Source: Caballeronia temeraria (GTDB taxonomy: Bacteria; Pseudomonadota; Gammaproteobacteria; Burkholderiales; Burkholderiaceae). From it: a stretch of DNA of 41,354 nucleotides. Location: positions 1 through 41,354 of the forward strand of contig NZ_FCOI02000050.1 of assembly GCF_001544795.2 (NCBI RefSeq). Reading direction: 5' to 3'. The translations under genes and the position numbers were made by a program. Within the stretch, counting starts at the first letter, position 1. The number at the start of each line of letters is the position of its first letter. The notes beneath the pieces were generated by a model. That model worked only from the letters and a program-made list of their open reading frames with translations, did not search any database and was not told the origin of the DNA. Shown in pieces: positions 24,681-32,909 of the stretch.

Positions 24681-25762
24681 GAACGTGGCGTATCGGCTGA
24701 TCCGGAAGCTTCATACCAGCGCTGCGAGCGATTGATCGCCCCGGTCACGAACAACATGACCGGCACCTCGATGAGCACGCCGACGACCGTCGCCAGCGTC
24801 GCGCCCGAATGAAAGCCGAACAGGCTGACGGCGGTGGCCACGGCGAGTTCGAAGAAGTTGCTCGCGGCGATCAGGCTGGACGGTCCGGCGACGCAATGCG
24901 CGACGCCGAGCCGGCGATTCAGCAGATACGCCAGGCCCGAATTGAAGAGCACCTGAATCAGGATGGGCACGGCGAGCATCGCAATGACGAGCGGTTCCCG
25001 CGCAATAGCCTCGCCCTGGAAGCCGAAGAGCAGCACGAGCGTTGTAAGCAGGGCGGCCATCGACCACGGAGCGAGACGGGCGATCGTGCGGCCGAAGCTG
25101 GCTTCGCCCCGGGCCAGCAGATGCTTGCGCAGCCATTGAGCGAGCACGACCGGAACGACGATATAGAGACCGACCGAGACGATCAGCGTGCTCCACGGCA
25201 CCGCGATCGACGACAGCCCGAGCAACAGCGCGACGAGCGGCGCAAAGGCGACGACCATGATCGCGTCATTGAGCGCGACTTGCGAAAGCGTGAAGTACGG
25301 ATCGCCCTTGCAGAGTTGGGACCACACGAAAACCATCGCCGTGCAGGGAGCCGCCGCAAGCAGAATCAGTCCTGCGATGTAGCTGTCGAGCTGACCGGCG
25401 GGCAACCACGCAGCAAAGACGTGGCGAATGAAGATCCAGCCGAGAAGGGCCATCGAAAATGGTTTGACGAGCCAGTTCACGAGCAGGGTCACGCCGATGC
25501 CGCGCCAGTGATCGCCGACCTGCGCGAGCGCGGAGAAGTCGATCTTGACCAGCATCGGAATGATCATCACCCAGATCAGCAGGCCGACCGGCAAGTTGAC
25601 CTGCGAGACTTCCATGCCGCCGATAGCGTGAAAGAGTCCCGGGAAAATCTGTCCGAGACCGATGCCGGCAATGATGCAGAGCGCTACCCAGATCGTCAGG
25701 TATCGCTCAAAAAAGCCGATGGCCGGTGTGCGCTTGCCGCGCGAGGCGTTCGTCGTGCTCAT
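24677..25762 (-). CDS. acr3: ACR3-type arsenite efflux permease
   Basis: 361 residues from ATG 25762. The frame is open to a GTG at 25789, but that would overlap arsR. It has ten hydrophobic segments, and the ACR3 hallmark APCTAMVFVWSQL in transmembrane 4 carries the Cys required for As(III) transport. It exports arsenite using the proton gradient. It is unrelated to ArsB. The stop overlaps the arsH start. There is no arsC reductase gene in the operon, so arsenate reduction would need another locus. Confidence 0.85.
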   Translation of the reverse strand: MSTTNASRGKRTPAIGFFERYLTIWVALCIIAGIGLGQIFPGLFHAIGGMEVSQVNLPVGLLIWVMIIPMLVKIDFSALAQVGDHWRGIGVTLLVNWLVKPFSMALLGWIFIRHVFAAWLPAGQLDSYIAGLILLAAAPCTAMVFVWSQLCKGDPYFTLSQVALNDAIMVVAFAPLVALLLGLSSIAVPWSTLIVSVGLYIVVPVVLAQWLRKHLLARGEASFGRTIARLAPWSMAALLTTLVLLFGFQGEAIAREPLVIAMLAVPILIQVLFNSGLAYLLNRRLGVAHCVAGPSSLIAASNFFELAVATAVSLFGFHSGATLATVVGVLIEVPVMLFVTGAINRSQRWYEASGSADTPRS

Positions 25763-25778
25763 GGGCTTCGAGGGATCG

Positions 25779-26105
25779 TCAGCCAGCACGGCATTTCGAC
25801 GAATCGCTTGCCGCGCAAGGCTCGCCCGCGCAGCAGTTCTCCGTCAGGAAGCCGATAAGACCGTTCATCGCCTCGAAGTTGGCCGCGTAGAACACGAACC
25901 GTCCTTCCTGCCGGGGCGTCACCAGTTCGGCGTGCGAGAGATCCTTGAGATGAAACGACAGACTCGACGGCGCGAGCCCAACTTGCTGCGCGATTTCGCC
26001 GGCGGCCATGCCGTCGGGTCCGGCCACGACGAGGGTACGGAAAATCGCGAGCCGCGATTCATGAGCGAGCGCGCCGAGCGCGCGTACGACGAGGTTCGAG
26101 TCCAT
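25779..26105 (-). CDS. arsR: ArsR-family metalloregulator
   Basis: 108 residues. A winged helix with AAGEIAQQVGLAPSSLSFHLKDLSHAELVT as recognition region is followed by the wing RQEGRFVFYAANFEAM. The As(III) site appears to be C-terminal: ENCCAGEPC, then a later Cys, as in several proteobacterial ArsR proteins that use C-terminal cysteines rather than the ELCVC site. It represses the operon and is released by arsenite. The operator is just upstream of its start (26127-26154). Confidence 0.9.
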   Translation of the reverse strand: MDSNLVVRALGALAHESRLAIFRTLVVAGPDGMAAGEIAQQVGLAPSSLSFHLKDLSHAELVTPRQEGRFVFYAANFEAMNGLIGFLTENCCAGEPCAASDSSKCRAG

Positions 26106-26126
26106 GACCCGAACGATAACGGACTA

Positions 26127-26154
26127 ATTTCGATATTTCAAGAATTATCGAAAT
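26127..26154. promoter_or_regulatory. ArsR operator
   Basis: ATTTCGATA (26127-26135) and TATCGAAAT (26146-26154) are perfect reverse complements with a 10-base centre. It lies 22 bases upstream of the arsR start and resembles ArsR sites of the TTCGATATTTC type. It would sit in or next to the ars promoter. Confidence 0.7.
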
Positions 26155-26188
26155 GACCGTCTCGGGCGGTGAAGCCCGAGTCGTGATT

Positions 26189-27640
26189 TTATTTCCGGCC
26201 TGCGACGCTCGCACTTGACGCCACGGGCGAGCCCATCGCCTGAAAGAGCGCGGCCGTGTCGCTCAGGCGTGCGCTGCTCGCGCGAATCGTCGCGAGGCGC
26301 GCATTGAGATACTGCTGCTCGCTGCCACGCGCGGCGCGCGGTGCAATCGCGCCGAGACGCACGCGCGCCGCCGCATCCGCCGATGCATCGCGCGCCGCGC
26401 TGCTCGCGCTGTCGGCGAAGGCGAGCGTTTCGCTGTCGGTTTCGAGCGACGCCAGCGTGTTCGCGACATTCTGGAACGCCGCGAGCACGGTCTGCTTGTA
26501 TTGCGCGACGGCGGCCTCATACGTGGCGATGGCCGCGCGCCGTTGCGCAAGCAGCGCGCCGCCATGAAAGATCGGCTGCGATAGCGACGCGCCCACACTC
26601 CACAACGCGCCCGCGCCTGAGAGCGCGGTCGGCCAGTCGAAGCCGCCTTTGCCCATCGATGCGGATATCGACAGGCTCGGAAACAGCTGCGCCGTCGCGA
26701 CGCCGACTTGCGCGGCCGATGCTTTCAAAGCGGCATCGGCGGCCTGAATGTCGGGGCGCGTTTGCAGCAGTTCCGATGGCAGCACGACGGGCACATCGGA
26801 CGGCACGGCGAGACTCGCGAGATCGAGATCGACGGGCGCCCGATCCGGCGTGCGTCCGAGCAGCACGGCGAGCGCGTGACGCGTCGCGAGCCATTGCGCA
26901 CGCAAGCCCGGCAATTGCGATGCGAGCGTCGCCGCGTTCTGCTGCGCGGCGAGCATGTCGGCGCGCGATGCCGAGCCGAGCGCGTAACGCCGTTCGGCAT
27001 CGTGCGCATCGTCTTTGGCGAGTCGGACGAGACGCTCGGTCACGTCGATCTGCGCATGCAACGCCGCCGCGCCGATCGCGCCCGTCACGATGTTCGCGGC
27101 GAGCGCGCGGCGCGCGGCATCGAGCTGGAAGGCTTGCTGATCGACCTGCGCGGCCAGCGCCGCATTCGCGTAGCGCGCCGCGCCGAAGAGATCGAACGTG
27201 TATTGCGCCTGAATCTGGCCGACGAACAGGTTGTAGAGCACGGTCGGCGGGCCGCCCTGGGGAATGCCGAGGCCGCGTTGCCGCGTCGCTTGTCCGCCTG
27301 CATCGATCTGCGGCAACAGCGAAGAACCCACTTGCGCGCGCAACTGTTCGCGCGCCGCGACGAGACTCTTGTCCGCTGCCGCGAGAGTCGGGCTCGCGCG
27401 CAAGCCTTCGTCGACGAGCGCGTTCAGCGCATCCGAGCGATACAGCTTCCACCATTCGGGCACGGGTTTCGCGCCCACATCGAAACGTTGCGACGCGCCT
27501 TCGGCCGTCACGCTCGACTGCGCTTGTGTCTCGACGCCATAGTGCGCGGGCTGCGGCATCGCGGGCGGCTTGCCATCGGGGCCGAGCGCGCATGCGCCGA
27601 GCGCGAGGCACGCCGCGCTGATCGATAACCGGCGAATCAT
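26189..27640 (-). CDS. RND efflux outer-membrane factor (NodT/OprM family lipoprotein)
   Basis: 483 residues from ATG 27640 (AAGGAG upstream, ATGA overlap with the permease gene). Lipobox LALGAC gives a lipidated outer-membrane protein. Two OEP (TolC-like) domains are present: the helix with SGDGLRAS-type periodicity and the characteristic LLQTRPDIQAADAALKASAAQVGVATAQLFP block. It forms the exit channel of the pump encoded by the two genes before it. It is the last gene of the operon. Confidence 0.85.
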   Translation of the reverse strand: MIRRLSISAACLALGACALGPDGKPPAMPQPAHYGVETQAQSSVTAEGASQRFDVGAKPVPEWWKLYRSDALNALVDEGLRASPTLAAADKSLVAAREQLRAQVGSSLLPQIDAGGQATRQRGLGIPQGGPPTVLYNLFVGQIQAQYTFDLFGAARYANAALAAQVDQQAFQLDAARRALAANIVTGAIGAAALHAQIDVTERLVRLAKDDAHDAERRYALGSASRADMLAAQQNAATLASQLPGLRAQWLATRHALAVLLGRTPDRAPVDLDLASLAVPSDVPVVLPSELLQTRPDIQAADAALKASAAQVGVATAQLFPSLSISASMGKGGFDWPTALSGAGALWSVGASLSQPIFHGGALLAQRRAAIATYEAAVAQYKQTVLAAFQNVANTLASLETDSETLAFADSASSAARDASADAAARVRLGAIAPRAARGSEQQYLNARLATIRASSARLSDTAALFQAMGSPVASSASVAGRK

Positions 27641-30600
27641 GTCGATGCTCCTTCGCGTTCGTCGAGCTTCACGCGGAACCACGCGGCATAGAGCGCGGGC
27701 AGATAGAAGAGCGTGAGGATGGTCGCGCTCGTGATGCCGCCCATCAGCGCGGTCGCCATCGGGCCGAAAAAGTTGCTGCGCAGAAGCGGAATCAGCGCGA
27801 GCACGGCGGCGGCGGCGGTGAGCGTGATCGGCCGGAAACGCCGCACGGTCGCGCCGATGATCGCGTCGAATCGCTTGTGACCCGAGGCGATGTCCTGCTC
27901 GATCTGATCGACGAGAATCACCGAGTTGCGCATGATGATGCCGAACATCGCGATGACGCCGAGCATCGCGACGAAGCCGAACGGCTTGCCGAACGCGAGC
28001 AGCGTGACGACGACGCCGATCAGTCCGAGCGGCGCGGTGAGCACGACCATCATCACGCGCGAGAAGCTCTGCAACTGAATCATCAGGAGCGTGAGCACGA
28101 CGATCACCATCACCGGCATTTGCGCATTGATCGACGCCTGGCCCTTGCCGCTTTCCTCCACCGATCCACCCACTTCCACGCGATATCCCACCGGCAGCGC
28201 GCGGCGAATCTCGTCGAGCTTCTTGTCGATGGCGTGCGTCACGTCGATGCCTTGCGCGTCGCCCTTCACGTCCGACTGCACGGTGATGGTCGGCTGACGG
28301 TCGCGTTCCCAGATCACGCCGTATTCGAGCGTATCGACAACACGGCCGAGCGCGCCCAACGGCACCGGTCCGTGCGGCGTCGGCATCGCGAGCGTCGCGA
28401 GCCGCGACGGATCGACACGCTCGGCGCGCGGCGCACGCAAGTCGACGCTGATCAGCTTGTCGCGCTCGCGATATTGCGTGACGGTGGTGCCGGTCAGCGT
28501 CATCGCGAGAAAGCTCGAAATGTCCTGCGACGTGACGCCCGCATCGCGCGCTTTCTGCTGATCGATCTCGAAGCGCACCGAGCGCTCCGACGGCTCGTCC
28601 CAGTCGAACTGCACGTTCGCCGTGCGCGAGTCGGCGCGCATGTCGGCGGCGACTTGCTCGGCGATGTGACGCACCGTGCCGATATCGTCGCCGCTCACGC
28701 GAAACTGCACCGGATAGCCGACGGGCGGACCATTCTCCAGACGCGACAGGCGCGTGCGTATGGCGGGGAGGCGTTCGCGCAACATCGGATCGAGCCAGCG
28801 CGCGAGTGCTTCGCGCGCCTCAACCGACTTCGCGGTGACGACGAACTGCGCGAAGTTCGGCGTCGGCAATTGCTGATCGAGCGGCAGATAAAAACGCGGC
28901 GCGCCGGTGCCGACGAAGCTCACCACGTGATCGATTTCATCGCGGCCCTTCAACGCCGCTTCGAGCCGCTTCGCTTCGCGCAAGGTCGCGTCGAACGATG
29001 CGCCTTCCTGAAGCCGCACGTCGATCAGAAGCTCCGGCCGATCCGAGCTCGGGAAGAACTGCTGCGGCACGAGCGTGAAGCCGGCCATCGCGACGAGGAA
29101 CAGCACGACGGTGATCGCGAGCACGACAAAGCGCCGCTTCACGCACCAGCCGACCCAGCGGCGCAGGCGTCCGTAGAACTTCGTGTCGTAGATGTCGTGC
29201 TCGTGATCGTCGGGCAGATGCGCTTCCTTCTTGCGCTCGGGCAGGAGCTTGTAGCCGAGCAGCGGAATCAGCACGACCGCCGCGAGCCACGACGCGATCA
29301 GCGCGATCGCCGACACTTCGAAGATCGAGCGCGTGTATTCGCCGGTGCTGGATTTCGCGAGCGCGATCGGCAGAAAGCCCGCGACCGTGACGAGCGTGCC
29401 GGTCAGCATCGGGAACGCCGTGCTCGTGTACGCGAACGCGGCGGCGCGCGTGCGGTTCCAGCCTTGTTCGAGCTTCACGGCCATCATCTCGACGGCGATG
29501 ATCGCGTCATCGACGAGCAGCCCGAGCGCGAGGATCAGCGTGCCGAGCGAAACCTTGTGCAAGCCGATATCGAACAGATACATGAAGAGCGCGGTGACGG
29601 CGAGCACGATCGGAATCGAGATCACGACGACCATGCCCGTTCGCACGCCGAGCGACACGAGACTCACGATCAGCACGATGACGACCGCTTCGGCGACGGC
29701 TTCGAGAAAGTCGTCGACGGAATGCGAAACGGCGTGCGGCATGCTCGACACTTCGGTCAGCTTCAAACCCGCGGGCAGTTGCGCGCGCAGCCTGACCATC
29801 TCCGCATCGAGCGACTTGCCGAGACGCACGACGTCTTCGCCAGGCTGCATCGTGATGCCGATGCCGAGCACGGGCGTACCGGCCGAACGCATCTGCGTGG
29901 CGGGCGGATCGATGTAGCCGCGTTTGATCGTCGCGATATCGCCGAGCCGGAACGAACGCCCGTTCACGTTGATGAGCGTATCGGCGAGCGCGTCCACGCT
30001 CCTGAACTGACCGCTTGGACGCACGAACACGCGGTCGTTGGGCGTGGTCAATACGCCCGCGCCCGACACGGCGTTCTGCCCGTCGATGGCCTGCGCGATC
30101 TGCTGCGGCGATAGGTTCAGACGCGTGAGCGTGGTGTTGGGAATCTCGACATAGATGCGCTCTTCCTGATCGCCGAAGTAATCGACCTTTGCGACGCCCG
30201 GCACGCGCAGGAGAACGGTGCGCAGGGCATCGGCGTAATCGTGCAGTTGCGCGGGCGAGAAGCCGTCGCCTTCGAGCGCGTAGATGTTGGTGTAGACGTC
30301 GCCGAACTCGTCGTTGAAGAACGGGCCTTGCGTGCCGGGCGGTAGAGTGGCGGCGATATCGCCCACTTTCTTGCGGATCTGATACCACTCGTCGGGCACG
30401 TCCTTCGCGGGCGCGGAGTCCTTCATCTGAAAGAAGATCAGCGATTCGCCGGGACGCGAATAGCTGCGCATGAAGTCCGTGTACGGCGTCTCTTGCAGCT
30501 TGCGCGCGATGCGGTCGGTCACTTCCTCCTGTACCTGACGCGCGGTCGCGCCCGGCCAGAATGTGCGGATCACCATCACGCGGAACGTGAAGGGCGGGTC

Positions 30601-30756
30601 CTCCGATTGCGCGAGCCGCGTGTACGCGAGGATGCCGAAGATCGTCGCCATCGCTATGAGAAACACGACGAGTGCGCGATGCCGCAGCGCCCACGCCGAG
30701 AGATTGAAGCGGCCTTCTTCGTGCCGATACGCGTCGTCTTCGCGGTTGTCGCTCAT
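27637..30756 (-). CDS. RND multidrug efflux permease (HAE-type)
   Basis: 1039 residues from ATG 30756, which overlaps the stop of the adaptor gene. It has the twelve-helix, two-loop layout of RND permeases: FNLSAWALRHRALVVFLI at the start, FWPGATARQVQEEVTD, the central GLLVDDAIIAVE with the proton-relay Asp pair, and GAATG-like repeats in the second half ending LYAAWFRVKLDE. It pumps small molecules from the inner membrane or periplasm using the proton motive force. VexF/MexF-like features support drug rather than metal export; the substrate is not known. Confidence 0.9.
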   Translation of the reverse strand: MSDNREDDAYRHEEGRFNLSAWALRHRALVVFLIAMATIFGILAYTRLAQSEDPPFTFRVMVIRTFWPGATARQVQEEVTDRIARKLQETPYTDFMRSYSRPGESLIFFQMKDSAPAKDVPDEWYQIRKKVGDIAATLPPGTQGPFFNDEFGDVYTNIYALEGDGFSPAQLHDYADALRTVLLRVPGVAKVDYFGDQEERIYVEIPNTTLTRLNLSPQQIAQAIDGQNAVSGAGVLTTPNDRVFVRPSGQFRSVDALADTLINVNGRSFRLGDIATIKRGYIDPPATQMRSAGTPVLGIGITMQPGEDVVRLGKSLDAEMVRLRAQLPAGLKLTEVSSMPHAVSHSVDDFLEAVAEAVVIVLIVSLVSLGVRTGMVVVISIPIVLAVTALFMYLFDIGLHKVSLGTLILALGLLVDDAIIAVEMMAVKLEQGWNRTRAAAFAYTSTAFPMLTGTLVTVAGFLPIALAKSSTGEYTRSIFEVSAIALIASWLAAVVLIPLLGYKLLPERKKEAHLPDDHEHDIYDTKFYGRLRRWVGWCVKRRFVVLAITVVLFLVAMAGFTLVPQQFFPSSDRPELLIDVRLQEGASFDATLREAKRLEAALKGRDEIDHVVSFVGTGAPRFYLPLDQQLPTPNFAQFVVTAKSVEAREALARWLDPMLRERLPAIRTRLSRLENGPPVGYPVQFRVSGDDIGTVRHIAEQVAADMRADSRTANVQFDWDEPSERSVRFEIDQQKARDAGVTSQDISSFLAMTLTGTTVTQYRERDKLISVDLRAPRAERVDPSRLATLAMPTPHGPVPLGALGRVVDTLEYGVIWERDRQPTITVQSDVKGDAQGIDVTHAIDKKLDEIRRALPVGYRVEVGGSVEESGKGQASINAQMPVMVIVVLTLLMIQLQSFSRVMMVVLTAPLGLIGVVVTLLAFGKPFGFVAMLGVIAMFGIIMRNSVILVDQIEQDIASGHKRFDAIIGATVRRFRPITLTAAAAVLALIPLLRSNFFGPMATALMGGITSATILTLFYLPALYAAWFRVKLDEREGAST

Positions 30757-31874
30757 GACGCGAAGTCCTCGGGATGCAGCGGCGCGACGACGCGCACTTT
30801 CTCGCCCGCGGAAACCGTATGCACGCCTTGCCACACGATGCGCTCGCCCGCCGCGACGCCGCCCGCGATGGTCACCGTGCGCTCGCCATAGCGCGCGACA
30901 TCGACGCGCCGCAGTTCGAGCGCATCGCCCGGTTGCTTGACGATCCAAACGGCGGGATGGCCGTTGTCGTGAAAGAGCGCCGTCGATGGAATCGTGAACG
31001 CGCCTTTCGCGTCGTTCGATGCGGCGAACGCGATATCCGCCGTCATGCCGAGACGCACGTCGGGCGTCGGCGCTTCGAGCGTGAGCTTCGCGCGCCAGGT
31101 GCGGCTTTGCGTATCGGCGGCGGGGGAAAGCTCGCGCACGCGCGCCTTGAAGGTTTTCCCGGGCACTGCCGCGAGCGTCACGCTCGCTTCGTGGCCGACG
31201 GCGAACGCGCTGAGCGCGGCTTCGGGCACGTCGCAGATCACGTCGATATCGCCGCTCCATGCGAGCGTGTAGACGGCCTGGCCCGCCGTGACGTTCTGGC
31301 CGGTGTCGGCCTGTTCCGCGGTGATGACGCCCGCGTGGTCGGCGGCGAGCGTCGCGTAGCGCAGTTGATCGGCGGAAAGTCCCGCCTGCTGCTGCGCCTG
31401 ATTGCGCTGCGCGAGCGCGGATGCGTAGGCGTTCTGCGTCTGTTCGAGTTGCGCGGGCGCGATGAGATTTTCCGCCGCCTGCGCGCGATCGCGATCGAGC
31501 TGCTGCTTCGCATACACCAGTTGATGCTCGGCGGCATCGAGTTGTGCGCGGGCGCTGGCGCTGTTCTTTTCGGCATCGGCGGGATCGAGCCGGGCGACGA
31601 TCTGGCCGGCTTTCACGCTGTCGCCGAGGCGCACGCGCCGCTCCAGAATCTTGCCGTTGATGCGAAAGGAGAGCGGCGTCGAATAGCGCGACTGAACCTG
31701 ACCGGGGAGGCTGGACGCGCTCGCGTGGCCATCGGCCTGTGCCGCAACGGCGACGACCGGACGCGGCGCGGGCGGCGGCGCCTCCTGCCGTTTGCAGGCG
31801 GCGAGCGCGATACAGAGGATGGGTACGAATGCCGCGCGCGCCACGACGGGCGCGGGTGATTGCAAGAGCTTCAC
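30753..31874 (-). CDS. RND efflux membrane-fusion (adaptor) lipoprotein
   Basis: 373 residues from the GTG at 31874, preceded by GAGG five bases upstream; a longer frame (to 31937) would add non-signal sequence before the signal peptide. Lipobox LALAAC gives inner-membrane anchoring. HlyD/AcrA features follow: PLSFRINGKILERRVRLGDSVKAGQ (lipoyl), long alpha-hairpin with QLDAAEHQLVYAKQQLDRDRAQ, and beta-barrel end. It links the permease to the outer-membrane factor. First gene of the three-gene efflux operon. Confidence 0.85.
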   Translation of the reverse strand: MKLLQSPAPVVARAAFVPILCIALAACKRQEAPPPAPRPVVAVAAQADGHASASSLPGQVQSRYSTPLSFRINGKILERRVRLGDSVKAGQIVARLDPADAEKNSASARAQLDAAEHQLVYAKQQLDRDRAQAAENLIAPAQLEQTQNAYASALAQRNQAQQQAGLSADQLRYATLAADHAGVITAEQADTGQNVTAGQAVYTLAWSGDIDVICDVPEAALSAFAVGHEASVTLAAVPGKTFKARVRELSPAADTQSRTWRAKLTLEAPTPDVRLGMTADIAFAASNDAKGAFTIPSTALFHDNGHPAVWIVKQPGDALELRRVDVARYGERTVTIAGGVAAGERIVWQGVHTVSAGEKVRVVAPLHPEDFAS

Positions 31875-32066
31875 AGGAACCTCGGCGCCCGCAAGGGCAT
31901 GGTGCTGCGCGCCTTGCGCAAGCGACGCGCCGCTCATGGGCGAAGCAGGGAAAATGGGCTATCCGGCGGCAATTTCGAGAACGAGCGTGAGCGGGGAAAT
32001 CGGTGCATCGACCTGAAAGCCCCGTCCGGCAAGGGTTTCGACGATCCGGACAAGAATACGAAGTGA

Positions 32067-32092
32067 ATTCTAATACACACTTGTATCTGAAT
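32067..32092. promoter_or_regulatory. Putative TetR operator for the efflux operon
   Basis: ATTCTAATAC (32067-32076) and GTATCTGAAT (32083-32092) match as inverted repeats at 8 of 10 positions around six bases. It lies between the divergent tetR and efflux operon, 43 bases before tetR. A possible leftward -35 TTGCAT (minus strand, near 32096) overlaps it. Confidence 0.5.
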
Positions 32093-32134
32093 GCAAAGCC
32101 GGATTTGTAAGCTCCGCGATGCTACACTTCGCGC

Positions 32135-32758
32135 ATGAAACCAGTACGTCTCACCCGCGAGCAGAGCCGTGACCAGACGCGCCAGCGTCTGCTCGACGCT
32201 GCGCAGGCGGTTTTCATCAAGAAGGGCTTCGGCGCATCGAGCGTCGAGGACGTGGCCGCCGACGCGGGCTATACGCGCGGCGCGTTCTATTCGAATTTTT
32301 CGAGCAAGGCCGAGCTGCTGCTCGAAGTGCTCAAGCGCGATCACGACGCGATCATGGAGCGCCTTTCCACCCTTTTCGAAGATGGCGAGGCCTCGCGCGC
32401 CGACATGGAAGCGCGCGTGCTGCAGTACTACAGCGAGTGTTATCAGAACAACGCGTGCTTTTTGCTGTGGGTCGAAGCGAAGCTGCACGCGAGCCGCGAC
32501 GCGACCTTTCGCGCAAGCTTCAACGCCCTGATGCGCGAGCTGCGTCAGACCACGACCGATTACATCCGCGCATTCTCTGAACGCGTGGGCACGCCGCTCA
32601 CGATGCCGCCGGAGCAGATGGCGCTCGGTCTCATCGCGCTGTGCGACGGCGTGCAGTTTTTTTATTCGTCGGACCCGCAATCGGTGCCGGCGCAATTCGC
32701 CGAAGACGTGCTCGCGCAGTTCTTTCGGCGTGTCGTGCTGAGCGGCGCGGGCGAATAG
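32135..32758 (+). CDS. TetR-family transcriptional regulator of the efflux operon
   Basis: 207 residues. The N-terminal HTH is LLDAAQAVFIKKGFGASSVEDVAADAGYTRGAFYSNFSSK, typical of TetR/AcrR, and the C-terminal ligand domain is helical. It is divergent from the RND operon with 260 bases between starts, the usual arrangement for a local repressor. The start ATG has no Shine-Dalgarno. A TACACT hexamer lies 7 to 12 bases upstream of it, so a leaderless transcript is possible. Effector unknown. Confidence 0.85.
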   Translation: MKPVRLTREQSRDQTRQRLLDAAQAVFIKKGFGASSVEDVAADAGYTRGAFYSNFSSKAELLLEVLKRDHDAIMERLSTLFEDGEASRADMEARVLQYYSECYQNNACFLLWVEAKLHASRDATFRASFNALMRELRQTTTDYIRAFSERVGTPLTMPPEQMALGLIALCDGVQFFYSSDPQSVPAQFAEDVLAQFFRRVVLSGAGE

Positions 32759-32909
32759 AGCGCGTTGTTCTCTCGCGCCGCGTATTGCCGATGGCACGCG
32801 TGAATTCGATAGGCTACTCTTTGCCCGAGGGTTGAACAGACCGCGCCTGCGGTCTATCGAAATCGTTCGCGATTCCGCGAAACGGGATGACATCCTGGAG
32901 GGCCACTCC

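Noticed and set aside
27877..30114. Plus-strand frame of about 745 codons over the RND permease
   Set aside because: It is antisense to a well-formed RND transporter and shows only charged low-complexity sequence.
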